Shown here: piece after piece, positions 7,186-15,227 of the stretch
How positions within the stretch are numbered: the first letter of the stretch is position 1
How the letters are laid out: each line of letters opens with the position of its first letter
Source of the DNA: Oscillospiraceae bacterium
Lineage (GTDB): Bacteria; Bacillota; Clostridia; Oscillospirales; Oscillospiraceae
Reading direction: 5' to 3'
DNA: 64,000 bases
Assembly: GCA_902778665.1 (NCBI GenBank)
Contig: CACYYN010000006.1
Span: 1 to 64,000 of the forward strand
Notes under the pieces: model-generated
Told to the model about the DNA's origin: nothing
The model's input: the letters and a program-made list of their open reading frames with translations, nothing else
Databases searched by the model: none
Translations under genes and position numbers: made by a program

Positions 7186-8235
7186 TCAGGTTTTTTTCTT
7201 CTTTCGGAAGAATCCGCCGGCAAAGCAGATCAGCAGGGCGACACCCGCCACAATAGCAGAACCCGCAATGCCCGACACTGTGGTTCCGGCAGGTGTGTCA
7301 CTGTCGGCAAAGGCATAGTCAGGAAGGAAAGCGGTTTTCTCCTGGATTGCCGCAGCGGTATCGGCCGCCTTGCCGGACAGGCCGAAGTTCTCCTCATCAA
7401 GCCCCATGTTCTCGGCGTAGCCCTGCTCGGCATTGCCGAAGAGAGCCCACTCCAGCCCATCGGGGTTGGAGCTGGCCAGCAGGCTCAAACCGCCGCCCAC
7501 AACAAGCGCCACAACCGCCAGTATGGCAACCACAGCCCTGAGGGAACGCCTGCCACCCTCGCCTTCAGTATGATCAAGGCATTGCAGCAGCTCCGGCCGT
7601 GACTCATAGACAAACAGCAGCACCGCAGCGGTGATCAGCCCCTCAACCAGCCCGATAGCCAGATGAATAGGCTGCATCAGTGCCACAAATGCGCCGAAGG
7701 GCAGCTCTGTTATACCGGAAAGACTTGTCTCCAGCACAACGGAGAATGCGCCGAGCTGCAGCGAGACCACACAGCCGATGATGGATGCGGCAGCAATCCT
7801 TGCACGCTGCGCAGATTTGCCGTCGCCAAACCAGCGGCTTTGCATAATCGGGCGCCAGATCAGGTAATAGCCGACGAAGCAGCCGTAAAAAGCCATGTTC
7901 CAGATATTCGCCCCCAGAGCCATCAGGCCGCCGTCAGCAAAGAAAAGACATTGTATGGTGAGAATCACAATCATGGAGAGGAAGCCAGCCTGGGGCCCCA
8001 GAAGAGCAGAGAGCAGCATGCCGCCGCACATATGACCGGAGGACCCTGTGCCGGGAATGGTATAGTTGATCATCTGCCCGGCAAAGACCAAAGCGGCAGT
8101 AACCGCCATGACCGGCAGCTTTTGCGGTTCATCATCCTTTTGCAGTTTGTGAATGGAAATTCCTGCAGCCACGCCGGATGCCGCATACATGGTTGCAGCT
8201 ACTGCCGGAGAAAGCAGGGCATCGGCCATATGCAT
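7186..8235 (-). CDS. cbiM: Cobalt/nickel ECF substrate-binding protein, CbiM-CbiN fusion
   Basis: A 349-residue fusion. Residues 1-215 are CbiM: the N-terminus MHMADALLSP supplies the metal ligands (amino group, His2) known from CbiM/NikM, followed by about six membrane helices. The C-terminal part is a CbiN/PDGLE module: a helix, the motif NPDGLEWAL, an exported loop and a final helix ending in a KKKK tail. The start ATG 8235 is preceded by GGGAGGAT. It heads the minus-strand operon cbiMN-cbiQ-cbiO. No cobalamin riboswitch is visible upstream, so a metal-responsive repressor or constitutive expression is more likely. Cobalt versus nickel is undecided. Confidence 0.92.
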   Translation of the reverse strand: MHMADALLSPAVAATMYAASGVAAGISIHKLQKDDEPQKLPVMAVTAALVFAGQMINYTIPGTGSSGHMCGGMLLSALLGPQAGFLSMIVILTIQCLFFADGGLMALGANIWNMAFYGCFVGYYLIWRPIMQSRWFGDGKSAQRARIAAASIIGCVVSLQLGAFSVVLETSLSGITELPFGAFVALMQPIHLAIGLVEGLITAAVLLFVYESRPELLQCLDHTEGEGGRRSLRAVVAILAVVALVVGGGLSLLASSNPDGLEWALFGNAEQGYAENMGLDEENFGLSGKAADTAAAIQEKTAFLPDYAFADSDTPAGTTVSGIAGSAIVAGVALLICFAGGFFRKKKKT

Positions 8236-8267
8236 AGTAATATCCTCCCATTTCAGATCTGCCCTGT

Positions 8268-8309
8268 AGTATAGAACTTCCCCGGGGAGCACACAAGCCC
8301 CCCGGGGGG
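8268..8309 (-). promoter_or_regulatory. cbiMN promoter with GC-palindromes
   Basis: On the minus strand TTGTGT (8296-8291) and TATACT (8273-8268) are 17 bases apart. The spacer holds CCCCGGGG (8280-8287) and just upstream lies CCCCCCGGGGGG (8298-8309). G/C-tract dyads of this kind are typical operators of CsoR/RcnR-type metal repressors, so this is a candidate nickel or cobalt control site. Confidence 0.45.
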
Positions 8310-8320
8310 ATAATTTTTCA

Positions 8321-8351
8321 GGGATGACGTTGGGAAACACGATGTCATTCC
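8321..8351. repeat. Dispersed palindrome, copy 2
   Basis: Same loop GGAAACA as copy 1. The stem GGGATGACGTTG pairs fully with CGATGTCATTCC if G-U pairs are allowed in plus-strand RNA. It lies just 3' of the methyltransferase gene 8365-9219. Confidence 0.85.
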
Positions 8352-8364
8352 CCGGGAGGATAGC

Positions 8365-9219
8365 TCAGCAGCTCCATTCCTTTCGGAGAATCACACTGCC
8401 GTGCAGATCACACACAGGTGTGGGGAGGATGCCCTTCTCTTCACAAAACTCCCGGACGGCTTTGCCCGCCCCGACAAACTGCGTGCTGTTGACATCGTGC
8501 ACAAGCAGAACCCCGCCGGGAGACAGCCGCTCCCAGAAAAGCGGCAGGGCTGCTGCGGTAGGAGCATAGAGATCGGCATCAATCGAGACAAAGGCAAACC
8601 TCTCTGCCGTGCACAGCCGGAATGTATCGGGGAAATAGCCTTTATAGAACTGCGCCATCTCCGGATGCGGAAGTCTCTTTTTAACAATACCCTCGGCCGT
8701 GTCGGAAAAATCTCCTGCTGCGGCACGGGAGATGCCGTGCTTTCGCTCTGTTTCCACATCTTCAGGGGGGAACCCCTCAAAGGTGTCAAAAAGGTGCAGC
8801 TTTCTGTCCGGAAGGGCGGCATTGATCACTGTCGCAAAATCACCGCGGTAGACGCCGAGCTCCGCAGCATCGCCGGGAATTATCTTTTCTCGGATCTGCT
8901 CAGCAAGCAGACGCATGGTGGCAACCCTTGCATCATAAACACGCAGGGCATTCGGGCGGAGGATTTCCCCGTCAAAGCCGAGCGAACGTAGCTGGGCCTC
9001 CATCTGCCCCGCACGCTCAGCATCCAAAACGCAGAGGCAGAAGCATTCCGGTGCGAAGGAAAGGCTCTCTTCCGGTGAAACCACGGGGAAACCGCAAAAC
9101 ACAGTGCCCCATTTTGCGCTGCTGTTATCTGCGAAGCAGGAGATGGAATAATCCGCTCCCAGCAGACGCGAAACCATTGCGCCGACCTGACCTGCGCCAA
9201 ACAAAACAATGCTTTTCAT
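8365..9219 (-). CDS. TylF/MycF-like O-methyltransferase with an N-terminal Rossmann domain
   Basis: A 284-residue protein. The N-terminal 90 residues begin MKSIVLFGAGQVGAMV, a nucleotide-binding fold like that of sugar-modifying PglD or short dehydrogenase domains. The C-terminal 190 residues match the TylF/macrocin O-methyltransferase type: ELGVYRGDFATVI, HLFDTFEGFP, VSIDADLY and GGVLLVHDV carry the SAM and metal-binding residues. Such enzymes methylate sugars in antibiotics or surface polysaccharides. Start at ATG 9219 with GGGGAAG upstream; a longer frame would read through the palindrome at 9252 and is rejected. The gene is flanked on both sides by copies of the same palindrome. Substrate unknown. 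Confidence 0.8.
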   Translation of the reverse strand: MKSIVLFGAGQVGAMVSRLLGADYSISCFADNSSAKWGTVFCGFPVVSPEESLSFAPECFCLCVLDAERAGQMEAQLRSLGFDGEILRPNALRVYDARVATMRLLAEQIREKIIPGDAAELGVYRGDFATVINAALPDRKLHLFDTFEGFPPEDVETERKHGISRAAAGDFSDTAEGIVKKRLPHPEMAQFYKGYFPDTFRLCTAERFAFVSIDADLYAPTAAALPLFWERLSPGGVLLVHDVNSTQFVGAGKAVREFCEEKGILPTPVCDLHGSVILRKEWSC

Positions 9220-9251
9220 GCCTGCTTCCCCTTTGCATTTTCTTCCTTGCA

Positions 9252-9281
9252 GGGATGGCGTCGGGAAACACGACGTCATCC
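9252..9281. repeat. Dispersed palindrome, copy 3
   Basis: Stem GGATGGCGTCG / CGACGTCATCC around the loop GGAAACA, one G-U pair in plus-strand RNA. It lies between the methyltransferase start and the end of the amidohydrolase gene. Confidence 0.85.
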
Positions 9282-9293
9282 TCTGCTATCATT

Positions 9294-10892
9294 TTACAGA
9301 ATTTTAATGGCACGGCCGGAGGTTTTCAGTTCTTCCTTCTTCAGCTTATCCCCGTCCAGCACAAGCCGCCCGTTGATGAAAACCTTTTCAATGCCGAAGG
9401 GCTTTTCCCGATCCGGGGTGCTGTTGCGGAGGATGTCCTCGTTGAAAACGGTGAGATCCGCATAATAACCGGGCTTCAGATATCCGCGCTGGGGGATCAT
9501 ATACCGGTCAGCTATGGCGCCGGTCATCCGGCGAATGGTGTTGGGCATGGTGTCCCCCGTGCCGAGGAGGGAATCGCGCAGGAACTTGGGGAAGCAGTCA
9601 TAGATGGCGGGATTCTGTACGCCGTGCTCCTCCACCCAGGCATCCGTCATATAAAGGCATCTGTCATCGTGCTCAAACTCGGAGATAATCTCCGGGGTGG
9701 TATAGGGGCCCATGTTGACACGGCCTTTGAAATTGCTGATCTCACAGAGCTTCAGATAGGCACTGATGTCGCTGATGCCCTCTTCCCGGGCGATCTGATG
9801 GACGGTCTTTCCCTCATACTTTTCATAACCCGGGCCGATGTAGGCAATCTGAATGTCGTTAAAGCCGAAGCCCAGCAGCAGGCTGGAGGCTTTTACAAGC
9901 GCAGCAAGCTTTGCTCTGGTGCGGGGTTTTCTCTTCTCTTCCCGGCTCATCCCCTGGTACCAGGCCGGCAGAATAGCCGTGATGACCGAGACGCCCAGCA
10001 GCTCGTTGTAGATATCAAACATCAGGTCAACGCCGTCCTCCCGCAGTTGCCGGAAGATCTTCAGAAGCTCCTCCTTATCACCGAAGGAGCTGCGGCCAAC
10101 AAAGATGGCATGGGAATACTGGAGCTTCAGATTCGTGCCTCTGGCAATTTCTACCAGCTCATCCATCGCCCGCAGCAAGTGGGAGCGTCCGAAAAGCCCC
10201 GGATATGCCATCGACACCTTGGACTCTGCCCGTGGGTGCACCGTGAGGGGCTTGTTGTACTTCACGCAGAGTGCTGCAACCTTCTTCAGTTCCTCCACAT
10301 CGGCATAGAGCCCGGGCTCGTACATCATCCCGAGAGAAATTCCGGCGGCACCCTGCTGCAGTGCCTTCTCCAGAATGGCGAGCATCTGCTTCTCCTCTTC
10401 CGGTGTGAGCTTACGGTTCTCAACTCCGCCGACGGCGGCACGGGCTGAGCAATGCCCGGTCAGCATGGTCATGTTGCAGGGCATATTCTGATCCACCACG
10501 GAGCAGTACTCCTCAATGGTGCCGTATTCTCCGGTTGTATTCCGATAATCAAACAGTCCGCCTCCCATATGGTCCATATAGGAGCAGCCGGGTTCAAACC
10601 CGGTGGCTGACACGCCGCAGTTTCCGGTGACAAAGCCGGTGATGCCCTGCCGAATAAACGGCTCAAAATAGGGCAGCGTGTCTTTTTTGATGGCAAACCA
10701 GTCATTGTGGGAGTGCCCGTCGATAAATCCGGAGGAGACTGACCTGCCTTCCAGATCCGTCACCATGTCCGCTTCCGGGTTCTCTATGGTCCCGACAGCA
10801 ACGATCCGGTCATTCTCCAGCAGAATGTCACCGTGGAAAGGTGCACTCCCGGTGCCGTCATAGATCTTTGCATTTTTCAGAAGATGTTTCAT
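9294..10892 (-). CDS. D-aminoacylase / N-acyl-D-amino-acid deacylase family amidohydrolase
   Basis: A 532-residue amidohydrolase of the D-aminoacylase group. The first metal motif is GFIDGHSHND; GNCGVSATG, the HPRAESK segment and QYSHAIF correspond to later ligand strands; the C-terminus has the usual small beta-domain ending with FINGRLVLDGD. These zinc enzymes release D-amino acids from N-acyl derivatives, or hydrolyse related D-configured amides. Start at ATG 10892, nine bases after TGGAGACG. It is the third gene of an operon with a binding protein and permease (22-base gap), so the substrate is probably taken up by that transporter. The exact substrate cannot be assigned. Confidence 0.85.
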   Translation of the reverse strand: MKHLLKNAKIYDGTGSAPFHGDILLENDRIVAVGTIENPEADMVTDLEGRSVSSGFIDGHSHNDWFAIKKDTLPYFEPFIRQGITGFVTGNCGVSATGFEPGCSYMDHMGGGLFDYRNTTGEYGTIEEYCSVVDQNMPCNMTMLTGHCSARAAVGGVENRKLTPEEEKQMLAILEKALQQGAAGISLGMMYEPGLYADVEELKKVAALCVKYNKPLTVHPRAESKVSMAYPGLFGRSHLLRAMDELVEIARGTNLKLQYSHAIFVGRSSFGDKEELLKIFRQLREDGVDLMFDIYNELLGVSVITAILPAWYQGMSREEKRKPRTRAKLAALVKASSLLLGFGFNDIQIAYIGPGYEKYEGKTVHQIAREEGISDISAYLKLCEISNFKGRVNMGPYTTPEIISEFEHDDRCLYMTDAWVEEHGVQNPAIYDCFPKFLRDSLLGTGDTMPNTIRRMTGAIADRYMIPQRGYLKPGYYADLTVFNEDILRNSTPDREKPFGIEKVFINGRLVLDGDKLKKEELKTSGRAIKIL

Positions 10893-10914
10893 GGTTAAGC
10901 GTCTCCATTCTTTC

Positions 10915-11712
10915 TTATTTTGTAGGTTCAGGCGGGTTCCCTTCCGCATCCGTTATGCGACGGAACATCCTGCCGATGATGACCGGCAGCTCACTGACCA
11001 GAAGCACCAGCAGAATCATGATGAGCGCATAGGCATAGATATCCTCATACTCATTGAAGTAGCTGCTGCTGTAGATAGCCTTGCCGAGGGAAGAGCGTGT
11101 CTGCACAAGATATTCCGCGGTGACGATCAGCTTCAGCCCCATCCCCACAGCGCTGATATAGGCCTGTTTCAGATATCCCGCCATGATGGGCAGATACACC
11201 CGAAAGAGCACCGTCATATTAAAGGCACTGTTCAGCCGGTATACATCAATCAGATCCTGATCAATCCGTCTGCAACCCTCACAAGCCGCCTCACTGATCA
11301 GCGGAATCAGAAACAGCGACGTGGCAGCAAGCGGCACGTACCTATACTGCAAAAGCACCATCACAATCACGACCATCACAATCACCGGGATGGACCGCAG
11401 CAGAATCATCAGCGGCCGAAGCATGGTTCTGATAAAATCACTGAAGCCCTCCGCCAGACCGAGGGTGAGCCCGATGACCGTAGAAACGGCCAGAGCCTCC
11501 AGCAGGTGGCAGAGGGTCGTCCAGATCAGGAGCCAGGTGCGGCCTGATGTGACCAGGCGGAAAAACGCACGAAGGATATCCGGAACATCCGGGAATACAA
11601 GACGGTCATTTTTCAGCCAGCCGGCCGCCTGAATCAGGCAGCCGACCAGAATGACCCCCAGGCAGAAGGCAAGCGTTTCTTTTGCCTTATTCCGCCCCAT
11701 AATAGAAGTCAT
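10915..11712 (-). CDS. ABC transporter permease (NitT/TauT type)
   Basis: A 265-residue permease with about six helices and the EAA-loop region (SAFNMTVLFRVYLPIMAG) that contacts the ATPase. It resembles SsuC/ThiX-type permeases. I choose ATG 11712 because GGGGAAG stands nine bases before it; this overlaps the binding-protein gene by 26 bases. The partner ATPase is not encoded next to it or anywhere nearby, so it must share an ATPase encoded elsewhere or one outside the window. Confidence 0.85.
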   Translation of the reverse strand: MTSIMGRNKAKETLAFCLGVILVGCLIQAAGWLKNDRLVFPDVPDILRAFFRLVTSGRTWLLIWTTLCHLLEALAVSTVIGLTLGLAEGFSDFIRTMLRPLMILLRSIPVIVMVVIVMVLLQYRYVPLAATSLFLIPLISEAACEGCRRIDQDLIDVYRLNSAFNMTVLFRVYLPIMAGYLKQAYISAVGMGLKLIVTAEYLVQTRSSLGKAIYSSSYFNEYEDIYAYALIMILLVLLVSELPVIIGRMFRRITDAEGNPPEPTK

Positions 11713-12613
11713 CAGCGGGAACTTCCCCGCCAAACTGGGTGAGATCGATATTGGCCGTGGTTTCAATCTGCTCTCTGGCATCCGGAGCGCTCATATAACG
11801 GATGGCGCAGTTGGGCAGAGCAGTCTTCGCGACCTTGGCGTTCGGCATAATTTCCAGCGCCACTGCGGCTTCTGCCACCGCATCCGGGTCGGAGGTGCAT
11901 TTGTTGGCAGCTTCTTCCGCCAGCTTCAGATAGGCATTCACGGCCTCAGGGGCATTTTCAATGGTCTCCGCCCGGATAAAGAGGGCCGCCTGTGTAAAGC
12001 CGTCATTCCCGGTGGCATTTTTATAAAGATCATTCACGGCTATGCCGGTGATTTTTTCATTCTTGATTTTTGCAGCGGTCAGGGCGGGCTCCGCCGTCAG
12101 CACGATTGCATTTTCATCTGAGAGCAGCAGGCTCTGAGTATTAGCCGCACCGGCCAGATACTCCACCGAAGCCGGTTCAATTCCGTTTGCTTCCAGAACG
12201 TAAAGAGCAATGGAAGCGTTGATGGTGTTCTCACCGAAGAGGGTGATGGCGGCACCGTTCATATCCTCCAGAGTGAAATTCTCCCGCTGGGAGGCAAAAT
12301 AAAGGTTACCCCAGGACACTACAGCACCCAGCTTGTAGGTGGACTTGCCCATCTTGTAGAGTTTGGCCCCGGCATTCAGGGGAGCAATGATAAAATCGGA
12401 CGCATTATTTGCAAACTCGGCAGAAATAGCCTCCGCCGCGACAAAGGTGTAGTTGTCAGGATTCTCCACCGCAAGAGTTGCCAGAGCGAGAGCCGGCGCT
12501 CCGCCGGGAGCAGCAATTTTAAAAGCTGAAACATCTGCATCCTCTGCAAAGGCGGCAGCACCGATGCCCAGCAGCATCAGGACCGACAAAACCAGAGATA
12601 ATAATTTTTTCAT
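11687..12613 (-). CDS. ABC transporter substrate-binding protein (NMT1/SsuA-like)
   Basis: A 308-residue exported protein: signal peptide with cleavage near AAAFAED (residue 24), then a two-lobe periplasmic-binding fold of the NMT1/ThiY/SsuA kind (APGGAPALALA near the start, GENTINASIALYVL in the middle). There is no lipobox cysteine, which is unusual for a Gram-positive binding protein but recurs in the other binding proteins of this window. Start at ATG 12613 six bases after GGAGGAG. First gene of the operon with the permease and the D-aminoacylase-like enzyme; likely ligand an N-acyl amino acid, dipeptide or aromatic/sulfonate compound, not decidable here. Confidence 0.85.
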   Translation of the reverse strand: MKKLLSLVLSVLMLLGIGAAAFAEDADVSAFKIAAPGGAPALALATLAVENPDNYTFVAAEAISAEFANNASDFIIAPLNAGAKLYKMGKSTYKLGAVVSWGNLYFASQRENFTLEDMNGAAITLFGENTINASIALYVLEANGIEPASVEYLAGAANTQSLLLSDENAIVLTAEPALTAAKIKNEKITGIAVNDLYKNATGNDGFTQAALFIRAETIENAPEAVNAYLKLAEEAANKCTSDPDAVAEAAVALEIMPNAKVAKTALPNCAIRYMSAPDAREQIETTANIDLTQFGGEVPADDFYYGAE

Positions 12614-12652
12614 AGTGTTCTCCTCCATAAGAAATGGTTAACGACCGTTGGT

Positions 12653-12681
12653 ATTATACGCGTGTGTTGAAGTTTTGTCAA
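12653..12681 (-). promoter_or_regulatory. Consensus promoter of the binding-protein operon
   Basis: On the minus strand TTGACA (12681-12676), 17 bases, TATAAT (12658-12653): a perfect sigma-A promoter about 40 bases from the start codon. Confidence 0.85.
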
Positions 12682-12828
12682 TAAGAACCAATTGAGAATC
12701 GGTGAACCATCCATGCAGGTTTTTCATAGCATTTCGAAAAAAATAGCGGTTGGTGATAGCACAAAAAGTCATGCTCTGAATGAAGCGGAAGGCTCGCCGA
12801 ATCCTCGGCATCTGAAATCCGTAACACA

Positions 12829-12861
12829 CCGCACAGCTGACTTTTTGGCTGTGCGGTTTTT
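12829..12861 (+). terminator. Intrinsic terminator in front of the ilvB-like pseudogene
   Basis: CCGCACAGC and GCTGTGCGG form a 9-bp stem followed by TTTTT on the plus strand. A smaller hairpin (GCCGA-ATCC-TCGGC) precedes it at 12796-12809. The position 30 bases before the pseudogene start suggests an attenuator of the former ilv operon; no T-box motif is visible. Confidence 0.7.
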
Positions 12862-12890
12862 GTTAAGTAAACGCTAAAGGAAACATGCTT

Positions 12891-13854
12891 ATGAAAATGA
12901 CTGGCGCAAAAATTGTAATGGAATGCCTGCTGGAGCAGCAAGTAGACACGGTTTTTGGCTATCCGGGAGGCACGATTCTCAATCTGTATGATGAGCTGTA
13001 CAACTACAGAGACAGGATTACCCACATCCGCACCGCTCACGAACAGGGTGCTGCCCATGCAGCTGACGGATATGCCCGCTCCACCGGCAGAGTAGGCGTG
13101 TGCTTTGCCACCTCCGGCCCGGGTTCAACCAATCTCGTCACAGGCATTGCAACAGCCTATATGGATTTCAGCCCCGTGGTTTTCATCACCTGCAATGTGG
13201 GCAAAAGCCTCATCGGGAAGGACTCCTTCCAGGAGGTGGACATCACCGGCATCACCATGCCGATCACCAAAACGAACTATCCGGATTGACTCGCCCGTTG
13301 CCGTCACGGTTATGGGCGGCGGCGGCTTCCACGGGCGCAATGATCTGACCACCGGCATGATCGGGATGCACGGCTCCCAGGCAAGCAACATGGCGGTTGA
13401 CGGCTGTGACCTGCTGATTGCCTTCGGCTGCCGGTTCTCCGCCCGCGTAGCACTGGATCCCTCCAGCTTCGCCAGACAGGCAAAAATCGTGCATGTGGAT
13501 ATCGACCGCTCGGAGATCAACAAAAACGTGATGACGGACCACCACATTGTTGGTGATGCGAAGCGGGTCCTGGAACTGCTGAATGAGCGCGTCATGAAAA
13601 AGGACCACACCCCCTGGAAGGAATATGTGTTCTCCTTCCCCACCGAGACGGAATACACTCTCGCCAGCGAAACCCTCAACCCCCGGCAGATTACTGATTC
13701 CATCGACCGCCTCTGCCCCCGGGATGTGATGGTGGCAACCGACGTGGGCCAGCACCAGATGTGGACAATTCAGCATCTCCACTATAGCTATCCCGGCCAG
13801 CTGCTCACCTCCGGCGGATTCGGTGCAATGGGCTTCGGCCTTGGTGCCGCGATT
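12891..13854 (+). pseudogene. ilvB: Acetolactate synthase large subunit, decayed (internal deletion, 3' loss)
   Basis: Residues of a thiamine-diphosphate acetolactate synthase are clear. The start has [28 protein letters not shown] with its catalytic glutamate region [14 protein letters not shown], and [14 protein letters not shown]. After [10 protein letters not shown] the frame stops at 13287, and the coding sequence resumes in another frame with [13 protein letters not shown] and [12 protein letters not shown], so about 130 residues are missing with a frame change. The second part runs through [13 protein letters not shown] and [13 protein letters not shown] and then leaves the family before the diphosphate-binding GDG motif. 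Start at ATG 12891, nine bases after AAAGGA. No active enzyme can be made. Confidence 0.85.
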
Positions 13855-14229
13855 GAGGGCGGCGGGGAAGCTATCCCGGATAACATTCTGATCTACGCTA
13901 CCTCCAACCGCCGCCACCTGATCCGGGAAACCTAGAATGACCGGCAGGACATGGAGCATCAGGGCGACATCCACCGGTCTGACACCATGGAAGAAAAGCT
14001 CTCCCTCTCCGGTCGGTTCGGCCTGCAGATTTTCTATCCGAACCCGAATTTTGAGGAGTATCACACCATTGTGCGGGAGCTTGCCGGCAGGTCAGCGGAA
14101 CTCTCCGGGTTCTCTGATGAACAGCTCCGTTCCCTTGCATCCACCTGGCAGGTTCAGCGCGGAAACCGTTCCGGCCGAACCGCCCGACAGTTTGTAAACA
14201 GCCTTATCACCCGAAAAGAAAAATCCTGA
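13855..14229 (+). pseudogene. 3' fragment of a DUF815-type ATPase gene fused to the ilvB remnant
   Basis: From about 13855 the same frame encodes [19 protein letters not shown], then a TAG at 13933, then NDRQDMEHQGDIHRSDTMEE and a tail of about 75 residues ending RSGRTARQFVNSLI. This is the C-terminal third of the DUF815 (AAA-like) family, where a tryptophan (ETW) is expected at the TAG, so a single G-to-A change made the stop. Walker A and the first two thirds of the gene are absent. The fragment is joined directly to the acetolactate synthase remnant, so a deletion removed everything between the two genes. Confidence 0.8.
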
Positions 14230-14251
14230 GCTTGATAACTCAGGATTTTTT
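14222..14251. terminator. Bidirectional terminator
   Basis: AATCCTGAG and CTCAGGATT pair around an 8-base loop, with T-runs on both strands. It serves the DUF815 remnant on the plus strand and the repeat protein gene 14306-15049 on the minus strand. Confidence 0.85.
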
Positions 14252-14305
14252 CATTGAAAACACTTTGTGCTTCTGCTTGTGCACAGGGTGTTCCGGAGGA
14301 AACGG

Positions 14306-15049
14306 TTATTCGTTTGGTTCGGAGGGGACTTCCGGCTGAAGGTCGCCTTCCGGCTTCTCGGGCGGCTGCTGGCCGTTGATCCCGTTGTTCATCCGGGGCT
14401 GCGGCCGGCCGCCACAATTCCCGTTGTCTCTTTCCATATGTGCTTCCTGCATTTCAATTCCTGCATCCTGCAGGGCAGCCATCAGGGCTTCCTGCGCTGC
14501 TTTCACAGCTTCCTCATAGCTGCTGAGATCCGTTTCGCCGGCTTTGCGTGCGGCCATTTCAGCCTCCCGTGCAGCGTCCACAGCTTCGGCGAGCTCAAGA
14601 AGAGAATCTTTTACCTCACCGTCTTCCAGGGACTCAATTGCGTCACTGATGGGATGTTTTCTCTCACCGTTTATTTCAGGTGGCTGCTGACCGTTGAACT
14701 CACCGTTCATCTCAGGCGGCTGCTGGCCGTTAAACTCACCGTTCATCTCGGGCGGCTGCTGACCGTTGAACTCGCCGTTCATCTCAGGCGGCTGCTGGAC
14801 GTTGAACTCTCCGTTCATCTCGGGCGGCTGCCGGCCGTTAAACTCCCCGTTCATCTCAGGCGGCTGCTGGCCGTTAAACTCACCGTTCATTCCGCCTCTC
14901 ATACCGTGAGACTGCTTACCACCGAACATGCCGTTCATTTCAGTTTTCCGGTTCGTCATCTGGATTCCATCTTCTGCCATTGCTGTAACACTAAACGCCA
15001 GCACCATGGTGAATGCCAGAATCATTGCTGCAAAACGTCTGTTTTTCAT
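14306..15049 (-). CDS. Secreted protein with six 12-residue repeats (EMNGEFNGQQPP), predicted SigI target
   Basis: A 247-residue exported protein. Signal peptide 1-25 (cleavage near AMAED). Residues 53-124 are six 12-residue units with consensus EMNGEFNGQQPP, varying only at single positions. Residues 130-205 form a charged, Ala/Glu-rich helical segment (likely coiled coil) and the C-terminus returns to Asn/Gln/Pro-rich sequence ending EVPSEPNE. There is no cell-wall sorting motif. AAGGAG precedes the ATG. The promoter matches the one before sigI, and the composition resembles the tail of RsgI next door, so the protein is probably made under SigI control and acts at the cell surface. Family not recognised. 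Confidence 0.8.
   Translation of the reverse strand: MKNRRFAAMILAFTMVLAFSVTAMAEDGIQMTNRKTEMNGMFGGKQSHGMRGGMNGEFNGQQPPEMNGEFNGRQPPEMNGEFNVQQPPEMNGEFNGQQPPEMNGEFNGQQPPEMNGEFNGQQPPEINGERKHPISDAIESLEDGEVKDSLLELAEAVDAAREAEMAARKAGETDLSSYEEAVKAAQEALMAALQDAGIEMQEAHMERDNGNCGGRPQPRMNNGINGQQPPEKPEGDLQPEVPSEPNE
14678..14893 (-). repeat. Six tandem 36-bp units
   Basis: Six in-frame 36-bp units encode the 12-residue repeat EMNGEFNGQQPP. Single substitutions (G to R, G to V) distinguish units 2 and 3. Confidence 0.9.
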
Positions 15050-15127
15050 TTTCGTACTCCTTCAGTTTTGATTATTCCGGGCATCTGTTTTATCGGAAAT
15101 CGTCTATCTTGCCCGTTCACTCAATAA

Positions 15128-15158
15128 TACGAATCAGGATCCGGTAAAAGTGGGGTCG
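15128..15158 (-). promoter_or_regulatory. Sigma-I-like promoter of the 12-residue-repeat protein
   Basis: On the minus strand CGACCCCA (15158-15151) and CGTA (15131-15128). The same two boxes at exactly the same distance occur before sigI (17146-17116). CCCC at -35 and CG(A/T)A at -10 are the known features of SigI promoters in Bacillus and Clostridium. Confidence 0.8.
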
Positions 15159-15227
15159 GAGGAAAAAAAGTTGAAAACCCCTATGCCTTGGCACAGGAGT
15201 TTTCTATCATTCTGTATGAGATTTTCT

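Noticed and set aside
8236..8364. Cobalamin riboswitch before cbiMN
   Set aside because: The leader is too short and shows no B12-box; only GC palindromes and a promoter are visible.
8928..10448. 506-residue plus-strand frame opposite the amidohydrolase and methyltransferase genes
   Set aside because: Shadow frame; it spans the end of one real gene, a palindrome and the start of another.
12614..12890. T-box riboswitch before the ilvB remnant
   Set aside because: No T-box core (GGGTGGNACCGCG type) is present; only hairpins and a terminator.
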